Part shown: one piece after another, positions 1-8,805 of the stretch
Position numbering within the stretch: position 1 is the first letter of the stretch
How the letters are laid out: every line of letters begins with the position of its first letter
DNA from: Monoplex corrugatus
Taxonomy: Eukaryota; Mollusca; Gastropoda; Littorinimorpha; Ranellidae
Length of the DNA: 10,000 nucleotides
Assembly: GCA_030674185.1 (NCBI GenBank)
Contig: JAPXFY010000026.1
Span: forward strand, 37,258,709-37,268,708
Direction: 5' to 3'
Program-made: the position numbers and the translations under genes
The notes under the pieces: generated by a model
What the model saw: only the letters and a program-made list of their open reading frames with translations
Told to the model about the DNA's origin: nothing
The model's database searches: none

Positions 1-278
1 ATGTGTAGTAGGGCAGTTTCAGTGCTATGGCACTGGCGGTAGGCTGACTGGAAAGGATTGAGGAGATTGTTGGCAGAAAGGTGAGAGTTCAGCTGGTTGA
101 GGACGACCTTTTCAAGGAGTTTTGACAAGAAAGAGAGATTAGAGATAGGCCTGTAATTTTTCAGTTCATTTGGGTCTAAATTGTGTTTCTTGAGGAGAGG
201 GTGAACAATAGCAGACTTGAAAGAATCTGGGACAGTTCCAGTTTGAAAAGAAGTGTTGATGATGTCAGTGATGAATGG
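1..278 (-). mobile_element. LINE (non-LTR retrotransposon) reverse transcriptase fragment, 5'-truncated
   Basis: The minus strand is open for 92 codons (278 down to 3) and continues past the left edge. The translation starts PFITDIINTSFQTGTVPDSF and goes on with KSAIVHPLLKK, then NYRPISNLSFLSKLLEKVV, and ends with NPFQSAYRQCHSTETALL. These are the conserved N-terminal blocks of a LINE reverse transcriptase, lying before the catalytic FxDD motif, which would be outside the window. The wording of the blocks suggests the Jockey/CR1/L2 group, but I cannot place the clade firmly. There are no stops within the fragment, so it is a fairly young copy. On its 5' side an in-frame TGA (279-281) appears exactly where the 43-bp minisatellite begins, and no endonuclease domain is present. 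Such 5' truncation is usual for LINE insertions. It is not a host gene. Confidence 0.9.
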
Positions 279-662
279 TCAGTGGTGTGGCATTGTTGAT
301 CTGTGTCCCATCTGGAATTGGTCAGTGGTGTGGTATTGTTGATCTGTGTCCCATCTTGAATTGGTCAGTGGTGTTGCATTGTTGATCTGTGTCCCATCTT
401 GAATTGGTCAGTGGTGTGGCATTGTTGATCTGTGTCCCATCTTGAATTGGTCAGTGGTGTGGTATTGTTGATCTGGGTCACATCTTGAATTGGTCAGTGG
501 TGTGGCATTGTTGATCTGTGTCCCATCTTGAATTGGTCAGTGGTGTGGCATTGTTGATCTGTGTCCCATCTTGAATTGGTCAATGGTAAGGCATTGTTGA
601 TCTGGGTCCCATCTTGAATTGGTCAATGGTAAGGCATTGTTGATCTGTGTCCCATCTTGAAT

Positions 663-2010
663 TGGTCAGTGGTGTGGTATTGTTGATCTGTGTCCCATCT
701 TGAATTTGTCAATGGTGTGGCATTGTTGATATGTGTCCCATCTTGAATTGGTCAATAGTGTGGTATTGTTGATCTGTGTCCCATCTTGAATTGGTCAGTG
801 GTGTGGCATTGTTGATTTGTGTCCCATCTTGAATTGGTCAGTGGTGTGGCATTGTTGATCTTGTCCCATCTTGAATTGGTCAATGGTGTGGTATTGTTGA
901 TCTGGGTTCCATCTTGAATTGGTCAGTGGTGTGGCATTGTTGATCTGTGTCCCATCTTGAATTGGTCAATGGTAAGGTATTGTTGATCTGGGTCCCATCT
1001 TGAATTGGTCAGTGGTGTGGTATTGTTGATCTGTGTCCCATCTTGAATTGGTCAATGGTGTGGCATTGTTGATCTGGGTCCCATCTTGAATTGGTCAGTG
1101 GTGTGGCATTGTTGATCTGTGTCCCATCTTGAATTGGTCAGTGGTGTGGTATTGTTGATCTGGGTCCCATCTTGAATTGGTCAATGGTAAGGCATTGTTG
1201 ATCTGGGTCCCATCTTGAATTGGTCAATGGTAAGGCATTGTTGATCTGTGTCCCATCTTGAATTGGTCAATGGTAAGGCATTGTTGATCTGGGTCCCATC
1301 TTGAATTGGTCAATGGTAAGGCATTGTTGATCTGTGTCCCATCTTGAATTGGTCAATGGTGTGGCATTGTTGATCTGTGTCCCATCTTGAATTGGTCAGT
1401 GGTGTGGTATTGTTGATCTGTGTCCCATCTTGAATTGGTCAATGGTGTGTGGCATTGTTGATATGTGTCCCATCTTGAATTGGTCAATAGTGTGGTATTG
1501 TTGATCTGTGTCCCATCTTGAATTGGTCAGTGGTGTGGAATTGTTGATCTTGTCCCATCTTGAATTGGTCAATGGTGTGGTATTGTTGATCTGGGTTCCA
1601 TCTTGAATTGGTCAGTGGTGTGGCATTGTTGATCTGTGTCCCATCTTGAATTGGTCAATGGTAAGGTATTGTTGATCTGGGTCCCATCTTGAATTGGTCA
1701 GTGGTGTTGCATTGTTGATCTGTGTCCCATCTTGAATTGGTCAATGGTGTGGTATTGTTGATCTGTGTCCCATCTTGAATTGGTCAATGGTGTGGCATTG
1801 TTGATCTGGGTCCCATCTTGAATTGGTCAGTGGTGTGGCATTGTTGATCTGTGTCCCATCTTGAATTGGTCAGTGGTGTGGTATTGTTGATCTGGGTCCC
1901 ATCTTGAATTGGTCAATGGTGAGGCATTGTTGATCTGGGTCCCATCTTGAATTGGTCAATGGTAAGGCATTGTTGATCTGTGTCCCATCTTGAATTGGTC
2001 AATGGTGTGG
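663..2010. repeat. Higher-order repeat (16-17 units) inside the 43-bp array, left block
   Basis: Rare marker variants recur at a fixed spacing in the same order. GATATGTG occurs at 728 and 1460 (732 apart). The shortened unit GATCTTGTCCC occurs at 857 and 1546 (689 apart). The only two GTAAGGTATT units are at about 971 and 1660 (689 apart). A GTGGTGTGGTATT/GGGTCCC unit followed by a GGGTCCC unit recurs at 1141 and 1873 (732 apart). So about 17 units (43 x 17 = 731) were duplicated as a block, and single units were later lost and gained. The copies differ at several sites, for example a 2-bp insertion near 1447, so this duplication is older than the right-hand one. Confidence 0.85.
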
Positions 2011-2554
2011 CATTGATGATCTGGGTTCCATCTTGAATTGGTCAGTGGTGTGGCATTGTTGATCTGTGTCCCATCTTGAATTGGTCAATGGTAAGGCATT
2101 GTTGATCTGTGTCCCATCTTGAATTGGTCAATGGTAAGGCATTGTTGATCTGGGTCCCATCTGGAATTGGTCAATGGTAAGGCATTGTTGATCTGGGTCC
2201 CATCTTGAATTGGTCAATGGTAAGGCATTTTTGATCTGTGTCCCATCTTGAATTGGTCAGTGGTGTGGCATTGTTGATCTGGGTCCCATCTTGAATTGGT
2301 CAATGGTAAGGCATTGTTGATCTGGGTCCCATCTTGAAATGGTCAATGGTGTGGCATTGTTGACCTGTGTCCCATCTTGAATTGGTCAGTGGTGTGGTAC
2401 TGTTGATCTGGGTCCATCTTGAATTGGTCAGTGGTATGGTACTGTTGATCTGGGTCCCATCTTGAATTGGTCAGTGGTGTGGCATTGTTGATCTGTGTCC
2501 CATCTTGAATTGGTCAATGGTGTGGCATTGTTGATCTGGGTCCCATCTTGAATT

Positions 2555-3830
2555 GGTCAAATGGTGTGGCATTGTTGATCTGGGTCCCATCTTGAATTGG
2601 TCAATGGTGTGGCAATATTGATCTGGGTTCCATCTTGAATTGGTCAGTGGTGTGGTATTGTTGATCTGGGTTCCATCTTGAATTGGTCAGTGGTGTGGTA
2701 TTGTTGATCTGGGTTCCATCTTGAATTGGTCAGTGGTGTGGCATTGTTGATCTGGGTTCCATCTTGAATTGGTCAGTGATGTGGCATTGTTGATCTGTGT
2801 CCCATCTTGAATTGGTCAGTGGTGTGGCATTGTTGATCTGTGTCCCATCTTGAATTGGTCAGTGGTGTGGCATTGTTGATCTGTGTCCCATCTTGAATTG
2901 GTCAGTGGTGTGGCATTGTTGATCTGGGTTCCATCTTGAATTGGTCAGTGGTGTGGTATTGTTGATCTGTGTCCCATCTTGAATTGGTCAGTGGTGTGGC
3001 ATTGTTGATCTGTGTCCCATCTTGAATTGGTCAGTGGTGTGGCATTGTTGATCTGGGTTCCATCTTGAATTGGTCAGTTGTGAGGCATTGTTGATCTGTG
3101 TCCCATCTTGAATTGGTCAGTGGTGTGGCATTGTTGATCTGTGTCCCATCTTGAATTGGTCAGTGGTGTGGCATTGTTGATCTGGGTTCCATCTTGAATT
3201 GGTCAGTGGTGTGGCATTGTTGATCTGTGTCCCATCTTGAATTGTCAATGGTGTGGCATTGTTGATCTGGGTCCCATCTTGAATTGGTCAAATGGTGTGG
3301 CATTGTTGATCTGGGTCCCATCTTGAATTGGTCAATGGTGTGGCATTGTTGATCTGGGTTCCATCTTGAATTGGTCAGTGGTGTGGTATTGTTGATCTGG
3401 GTTCCATCTTGAATTGGTCAGTGGTGTGGCATTGTTGATCTGGGTTCCATCTTGAATTGGTCAGTGGTGTGGCATTGTTGATCTGGGTTCCATCTTGAAT
3501 TGGTCAGTGATGTGGCATTGTTGATCTGTGTCCCATCTTGAATTGGTCAGTGGTGTGGCATTGTTGATCTGTGTCCCATCTTGAATTGGTCAGTGGTGTG
3601 GCATTGTTGATCTGTGTCCCATCTTGAATTGGTCAGTGGTGTGGCATTGTTGATCTGGGTTCCATCTTGAATTGGTCAGTGGTGTGGTATTGTTGATCTG
3701 TGTCCCATCTTGAATTGGTCAGTGGTGTGGCATTGTTGATCTGTGTCCCATCTTGAATTGGTCAGTTGTGTGGCATTGTTGATCTGGGTTCCATCTTGAA
3801 TTGGTCAGTGGTGAGGCATTGTTGATCTAG
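2555..3830. repeat. Higher-order repeat of 731 bp (17 units), right block
   Basis: The unusual unit GGTCAAATGG (one inserted A) starts at 2555 and again at 3286, exactly 731 bp or 17 x 43 apart. The rare GTGATGTGG unit is at 2771 and 3502, also 731 apart, and a GTGAGGC unit is at 3072 and 3803, again 731 apart. The order of TGTGTCCC and GGGTTCC units in between agrees nearly throughout. The two copies differ by only a few substitutions, so this is a recent block duplication inside the array, best explained by unequal exchange. Confidence 0.92.
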
Positions 3831-3845
3831 ACCCTATATAGAATT

Positions 3846-4104
3846 GGCCAGTGGTGAGGCATTGTTGATTTGCGTCCCAACCAGAATTGGCCAGTGGTGA
3901 GGTATTGTTGATTTGGGTCCCAACCAGAATTGGTCAGTGGTGAGACATTGTTGATTTGGGCCCCAACCAGAATTGGTCAGTGGTGAGACATTGTTGATTT
4001 GGGTCCCAACCAGAATTGGTCAATAGTGTGGCATTGTCAATGTGTATCCCATCGAGAAACTGGCCAGTGGTTAGGCATTGTTGATCTGGATCTCATTTAG
4101 ATCC
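3846..4104. repeat. Diverged edge units of the 43-bp array
   Basis: The last six or seven units keep the 43-bp register (GGCC or GGTC at 3846, 3889, 3932, 3975 and 4018, then 4062). They belong to another subfamily, with TTTGGGTCCC followed by AACCAGAATTGG in place of ATCTTGAATTGG, and GTGAGACATT or GTGAGGC. The final unit is badly decayed and the similarity fades after about 4104. Diverged margins are expected where unequal exchange homogenises only the interior of an array. Confidence 0.9.
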
Positions 4105-4246
4105 CTTGAGTGTTTCCTAACTTTTTAACATCTTATACGATCACATGTGCAGGTGAAACATTTAAATGCATTTTAGACTTGAAAGGCTAATCATGTGCTT
4201 GGGTTTTTTTCCCAGCTGTTGGCTTTTCTAATCGGACTCGGAGCTG

Positions 4247-4378
4247 TTTTTTTTTAACGTGGTATCAGCCCTGATATGGCCTTAGCGGTCAGCTGGGCTG
4301 TAAGCAGTACGGAGTGAACCGAAATGAACCCGAATTTTTAGCATCTCAGGCAATGCTTTAACCACTGAGCCACACACT
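4247..4378 (-). mobile_element. tRNA-derived SINE
   Basis: Read on the minus strand, the element opens with a good RNA polymerase III A box, TGGCTCAGTGG (4372-4362). A degenerate B box, GGTTCATTTCGG, starts at 4330. The A-to-B spacing of 42 bases is that of a tRNA gene. Downstream comes a non-tRNA module, AGCCCAGCTGACCGC then GGCCATATCAGGGCT (4299-4267), and the element ends in a run of nine A residues (4255-4247). This head, body and A-rich tail is the normal plan of a tRNA-derived SINE. The tail module recurs at 5857-5890, which supports a dispersed family. The anticodon-arm region is too diverged to name the parent tRNA. I recall similar modules in gastropod repeats but cannot check that here. 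Confidence 0.8.
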
Positions 4379-4864
4379 CTGTTTCTCTTTTTACGTGAAA
4401 ATTAAGTACGGCTGATTAACACAGCCATACTAAACTGACAGCCGTGTGGGTCTTCTCTTTTGGGCGGCCACATGGCAATATGCCACTGATGATGATTTTC
4501 TGTGAAAACCTCGTGGTGATGAAACAATTCTAGATGTGTGAGAATAACGAATGAACAAATAAGCGGAAAGACACCCAGTAAATATAAAACTACGCAACTT
4601 TATCTTCTACCCAGTAATTGGTGGCCAACATTTTTGTGAGAATCGATCTGTTTACATGTATATTAGAGTGGCGGACGAGGAGTCCACTGCCTCCATTCTT
4701 CACAGGCTTCAATTTAGAATCTTCAATTTGGAAGGTCAGCTGTCATCATTGACTATGTGCTGAACAATCCTTGAAGTCATGGCGTCCATTCTGGTCTGTT
4801 GTAGGCGCCATTTAGCATTTCTAACGTGAGAGTCTTTCATACTGTTTCTGACTGGTCTCTCCTG
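4379..4864. other. Unannotated single-copy-looking stretch
   Basis: No open frame or RNA gene is convincing. The minus strand between about 4870 and 4750 has a short frame of about 40 codons ending in VQHIVNDDS and a stop, with no start context or splice site that I would defend. Confidence 0.5.
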
Positions 4865-5117
4865 ATTATTATCATTATTATTATTATTATTTTATCATCA
4901 TCATCATCATCATCATTATTATTATTATTATTATTATTATCATTACTATTATTATTATTATCATTTCTACTATTATTATTATTACTATTATTATTGTTTT
5001 ATTGTTTATTATATTTATTATTATATTAATTATATTATTATTATTATTATATTATATCATATTATTATTTATCATTATTATTATTATCATCATTATTATC
5101 ATCATCATCATTATTAT
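4865..5117. repeat. (ATT)n/(ATC)n trinucleotide microsatellite
   Basis: About 250 bp of imperfect ATT and ATC triplets, with short ATTAT phase slips near 4990-5065. It opens frames that would encode poly-Ile, Leu or Ser. Those are low-complexity artefacts and not proteins. Confidence 0.97.
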
Positions 5118-5852
5118 GTATATGCCAACAGAACAGACCGAGGACTTGATTCAGTGCTTGATTTACAGTGGCAAAGCGAAGAAGCGCCTGGTGTTATACA
5201 TATTTTATTCGTATGTGCAGTACCACATGCTTCTTGGCTTCCTATTGTAAATGATGGCTGATAGTCAAAAGAACCAGGCCTACATTGCTGCTTCCACTGA
5301 ACCTTGGTATCATGCTATGTGATGCAGTTGTCTACACGGTCATCTACAAAAGCTTCACCCGTAGGGATGCTGGGGGCTCTTTCAGTATAAATAATATCCC
5401 CACCTTCTAGAAATTCTGCACTAAATATGTACTCTTTTCTGTCACTCTCTTTGTTTCTGCCTTGTTCCTTTGCTTTTTGTCATTTCTTCCTATAATTTTC
5501 TGCCTTGCTGGTCCATTCACCTGTATATGTTCGATAAAGTCTTACGTACTTTGTCTTGGGATTGATAACTGAGTACATGTATCAAATGCACTTTTGGCTC
5601 TAGGGAGGTGAGATACGCGAAAGCAATTTCAGATAATTCATGGCTGTTTTTATATATGTTTTGGTGTTCTCAGATATGTTTAAATTTGTATTCAGGTGTG
5701 TATTTGTAAATCCCCTGTGCGATAAATTGGACGGAGTGGTCAACGCCGGGGGCATGTCCTTAGATTACGTGCTCGAATGCATTGATATGTGTACTGAATT
5801 TTTTTTTTCCTTTTCTTTTTTCTCTGTTGAAGTGTTGTATATTTTGAAGCAG
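5118..5852. other. Gene-free AT-rich stretch
   Basis: No coding region, RNA gene or repeat that I recognise. A TATAAATA lies at about 5387 without any gene start that could use it. A T/C-rich tract at about 5798-5824 stands just before the SINE tail fragment. The 72-codon plus-strand frame starting at 5640 has no recognisable motif. Confidence 0.5.
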
Positions 5853-5891
5853 TTTTAGCCCTGATATGGCTCTACGCAGTCTGCTGGGCTT
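5853..5891 (-). mobile_element. SINE 3'-module fragment, same family as 4247-4378
   Basis: The plus strand here reads AGCCCTGATATGGC (5857-5870), identical to 4267-4280, and then a closely similar stretch ending GCTGGGCT in both copies (33 and 34 bases in all). On the minus strand it is followed by AAAA, as expected for the SINE tail side. No A or B box is seen on the 5' side, so this copy is truncated or belongs to a relative that shares only the tail. Confidence 0.7.
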
Positions 5892-6110
5892 CAAACAACA
5901 ATAACAATCCACAGAAGCTGAGAGTGGCACTCGTCCACCGAGATCCCTCCAGAGTGAAACAGCCCTGTGTCCTGTGATTCAACAAGATCTGTTATGTAGC
6001 TGCAGGGTGTCCGTTTCGTCCGCTTTGTCGCGCTTGAGGATGCGGGAAGAAAGCTCCACAACAGCCAGCAGGAACTGAACTAAAACAAAAGCGGCCACAG
6101 TCGCCGCTTG

Positions 6111-6202
6111 GTGTGATCTGTCCATGCAGATAGCGAACGAAAACAACAAACACACAGTGTGACCTGTCCATGCAGATAGCGAACGAAAACAACAAACAAA
6201 CA
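6111..6202. repeat. 46-bp direct tandem duplication
   Basis: The segment at 6111-6156 is repeated at 6157-6202. Both contain TCCATGCAGATAGCGAACGA (6121 and 6167, 46 apart) followed by AAACAACAAACA. The copies differ by one T/C change near the start and by one or two bases in the A/C-rich end, so the duplication is recent. Two short minus-strand frames across it merely repeat the same peptide. Confidence 0.95.
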
Positions 6203-6502
6203 AACACACTATGTGGATAAAATCTTGATGGTATCAAGTCTGGGATTTCCTTTTTATGATGGTCTTTATTTTTCTGAAACAGATGGGGTATCGTTACTCT
6301 TGTAGTCTGCTTCCTGCCTTCGCTATAGACCCTGCCTACTTATTTCCCCAAATCTCCCATTCGGCAGATTATCCGTTCCACAGTAACTCTCATGGTGCGG
6401 TGCTAGTTCTGTTGGTTCTGTCAAGATAGACCTGGTAAGATTGTCTGCAGACGACTGTGGAGTAATACAAAATCCAAAACAAGTGTGACTGCCCGCGTTC
6501 AA
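6203..6502. other. Gene-free stretch
   Basis: No gene, RNA or repeat is recognised. The 79-codon minus-strand frame at 6323-6562 has no known motif and runs into the repeat arm that follows. Confidence 0.45.
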
Positions 6503-6606
6503 GTAAACAGGAACCAGAACAAAAAAACACGAAAAATGATTAAGAACGCGTATGTAATACAACGAGACAAGACAGGCGCAATTTTTTTTTACATTCCAAA
6601 CACTAT
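6503..6606 (-). repeat. Dispersed repeat copy A (inverted relative to copy B)
   Basis: On the minus strand this reads TTGCGCCTGTCTTGTCTCG, then TTGTATTACATACGCGTTCT, then TTTTTCGTGTTTTTTTG and TTCTGGTTCCTGTTTAC. The same succession is found on the plus strand at 6886-6985 with scattered substitutions. Upstream, TAGTGTTTGGAATGTAA matches TGGTGTTTGTGATGTTA of copy B, which has about 23 extra bases in between. The family is unknown to me. No coding potential or pol III boxes were seen. Confidence 0.75.
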
Positions 6607-6837
6607 TCTTAGCTAGTGAATCATACTTTTAATTTTAGCCCTAGACCCTCTTCAGGATAAAAAATATATATTACTACAGCATGACCACTTTTCAAATCGC
6701 AGAATTCACCTCATTCCGTTCTGACATCATATTTACTCAAAAACACATTATGATGTCATTTTCGTCAGTTTTCCCCTTTTTTAACACTAGAAGGAGCAGC
6801 AGGGAAGTTTCAGTCTTTTTCTCCTAATTTTTGTATC

Positions 6838-6985
6838 TGGTGTTTGTGATGTTACGCTTGACAAAAGCCAGTTGGCCGAAAATTTGCGCCTGCCTTGTCT
6901 GGTTGTATTAAATAAGCGTTCTGATTTTTTTTTCGTGTTTTTTGTTTGTTTGTTTGTTTGTTTGTTTTTTCTGGTTCCGGTAGAC
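6838..6985 (+). repeat. Dispersed repeat copy B with (TTTG)n expansion
   Basis: This is the plus-strand partner of the copy at 6503-6606. It contains TTTGCGCCTGCCTTGTCTGG, TTGTATTAAATAAGCGTTCT, TTTTTCGTGTTTTTTG and TTCTGGTTCCGGTAGAC in the same order. It differs mainly by a run of about six TTTG units (about 6940-6965), a microsatellite expansion at a T-rich spot that is only TTTTTTTG in copy A. The two copies face each other across about 230 bp and could be the arms of a foldback element or two independent insertions. Confidence 0.75.
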
Positions 6986-7507
6986 TCTTTGTCAAGGATC
7001 TGCAGTCTGTTAAGAAGACAACTTCGAAAAAGTGAAGGATCTTCTGCAAGCTTTGATGTTTTTTTGATACTTCAACATAGCTATTTGTTCTCTTGTTTTG
7101 ACATGTATTGCAAAAGGTGGGAAGGGACAGGGAATATGTGCACGTGTCTGTCAGATGAATGATAGGTACTGGTGACAAACTAAACGTCGTTTTACAGTAC
7201 TGTACAACATGACAGAGAAACACTGAGAATTCAGTATCACTCCAACAGAGAGCTCTTTTCCCATCGATGAGATTGGTACAGGTGTTGTCCTGGATTGTTT
7301 TACGTGTGCGCTGAGTGCATACTGTACACGAGATCTAATCTTGCCCGAAAGACTAGCGCCCAGACCACTATCCAACGTTTTTGCAGAAGCGAGAAAGAAC
7401 AATCCCTGTCCACAAAGTAATTAAAACTTGGACCTTTTCGTCTGTTAGTTGACAGCCACTAGGCCACAGCTTGACAACGTTATGATGGACACATTTTAAA
7501 TCACTCA
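6986..7507. other. Gene-free stretch
   Basis: Nothing I can annotate. The overlapping frames of 80-120 codons on both strands are of low complexity at one end and show no family motif or codon bias. Confidence 0.5.
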
Positions 7508-7516
7508 GACACACAC

Positions 7517-7579
<63 letters not shown>

Positions 7580-7598
7580 CACACACACACACATACAC

Positions 7599-7667
<69 letters not shown>

Positions 7668-7787
7668 CACACACACACACAAACACACTCACTCACACAA
7701 ACACACTCACACACCCGCACGCACACACACACAAACAGTCACACAAACACACACACAAACTCTCTCTCTCTTTCACATACACACACA

Positions 7788-7822
<35 letters not shown>

Positions 7823-7839
7823 GCACGCACACACACGCA

Positions 7840-7890
<51 letters not shown>

Positions 7891-7907
7891 CACACACACC
7901 ACACACA
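7508..7907. repeat. (AC)n dinucleotide microsatellite
   Basis: About 400 bp of AC repeat, interrupted by GCAC, ATAC and AAAC variants and by a short CTCTCTCTCTTTC island at 7760-7773. The several minus-strand frames of Cys-Val repeats across it are artefacts. Long (GT/AC)n tracts can adopt Z-DNA and are prone to length change. Confidence 0.98.
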
Positions 7908-8176
7908 AAACCTGAAAGACTTGATCTTTTTTGTCCCATTTTTTTACGTCACATTCATCGCCACAGAATCTAGGACAATATTTTCACAAAGCTGTAATGA
8001 TGATGAGTATGATAATACGATGGGGTGATGCTATGGCTTCCCAGTCTTTTTTGAGACTGCCTGCGCGACAGGTTTGTAATCTACGCTTACTTTCAAAATA
8101 TATCCTGATATCAACCAGGCTTGAGAGATACAGAACTAGCGGTGCCTGTCAGGAGATTTCTACGATAGATAAAGCA

Positions 8177-8551
8177 TTCATGAGAGTTTCACGAAGAAGA
8201 AAGATTTTCATGAAAATTTTATACATGTACAAATGACAAGACCTCCATGGGAACTTCTTGCAGGATTGCACCATCATGAGAACATCACAAAGAATGAAGT
8301 TGTTATGAAAACATCACAAAAGAAGACATAACTTCGCAAAGGATAAGGTATTCATAACACTTATCAAAGGATAAGACCTTCATGACATTTAAGAAAATAT
8401 AAGGTCCTCTTAAGAACTTCATGAAGAATTAGTCTGCAAAGAATAAGGTCTGCAGAAGAACTTCACAAAGAATAAGGTCTTCAAAAGCATTCCATGACGG
8501 AGGCCTTCATGAGAACTTTACTACATATAAGGCCTTCAGGAGAATTTAAGG
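8177..8551. repeat. Degenerate 29-bp tandem repeat, about 13 units
   Basis: A unit close to TTCATGAGAACTTCAC followed by AAAGAATAAGGCC recurs from 8177 to 8551. Good examples are around 8274, 8432-8461 and 8506-8534. Individual units have drifted by substitutions and short indels (about 20-45 bp), so it is an old minisatellite. Units carry TGA, TAA and varying lengths, so it is not a coding repeat. Confidence 0.8.
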
Positions 8552-8702
8552 ATCGTTAAAGTTTTGTTGTCATACAGTTGGAGCACCGGCCTTTCCTATA
8601 TGACTATTACATTGTATGCATGCTGATCTGATTCGGGAAAGATGTGTGTATGGCCTGATGTACACACATAGAATAAAAGATAATGGATTATATGCACAAT
8701 TA

Positions 8703-8717
8703 GGGGGGGGGGGGGGG
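8703..8717 (+). repeat. G15 homopolymer
   Basis: Fifteen uninterrupted G residues downstream of the receptor gene's 3' end on the opposite strand. It is a candidate G-quadruplex former and a likely spot for length errors in sequencing. Confidence 0.9.
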
Positions 8718-8805
8718 AAGCGATGAGGCGAGGTGACAAAACCGCGCTCATAACACTGACGGTGAAAAAAGTTGAGGTCTCTACCACATCACCCCGCTGT
8801 GATAA

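Larger units (their letters stand above)
277..4104. repeat. 43-bp minisatellite array, about 89 units
   Basis: A head-to-tail array with a 43-bp period. Each unit begins GGTCARTGGT and ends CCCATCTTGAATT. GGTC starts at 277, 320 and so on to 3803, exactly 82 periods on, so the few 1-2 bp indels cancel out. Six further units bring the count to about 89. Variation is confined to a few sites: CAGTGG or CAATGG, GTGTGG or GTAAGG, GGCATT or GGTATT, and TGTGTCCC, TGGGTCCC or TGGGTTCC. Because 43 is not a multiple of 3 and each unit holds stop triplets, no frame stays open and the array is not coding. The units fall into zones: GTGTGG types at 277-580, frequent GTAAGG types at about 580-2345, and GGGTTCC types without GTAAGG at about 2345-3830. 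Confidence 0.98.

Noticed and set aside
277..4104. A possible CRISPR array, because of regular short repeats
   Set aside because: The repeat is contiguous with a 43-bp period and no unique spacers, and the context is eukaryotic. It is a minisatellite.
4826..5250. Plus-strand frames rich in Ile, Leu and Ser that look like membrane proteins
   Set aside because: The hydrophobic part is purely the translated (ATT)n/(ATC)n microsatellite.
5380..5400. TATAAATA near 5387 as a core promoter
   Set aside because: No gene start, first exon or initiator follows within a believable distance, and such AT-rich octamers are expected here.
6722..6759. TGACATCAT and ATGATGTCA inverted pair, reminiscent of CRE/AP-1 sites
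   Set aside because: Nine-base arms with a 20-base loop in AT-rich DNA can arise by chance, and no promoter is nearby.
7505..7939. Several overlapping minus-strand frames of Cys-Val and Arg-Val repeats
   Set aside because: They are translations of the (AC)n microsatellite; they have no unique sequence beyond the tract and no start or splice context.
7931..8236. Plus-strand 101-codon frame
   Set aside because: It has no recognisable motif, runs into the degenerate 29-bp repeat and has no codon bias; probably chance.
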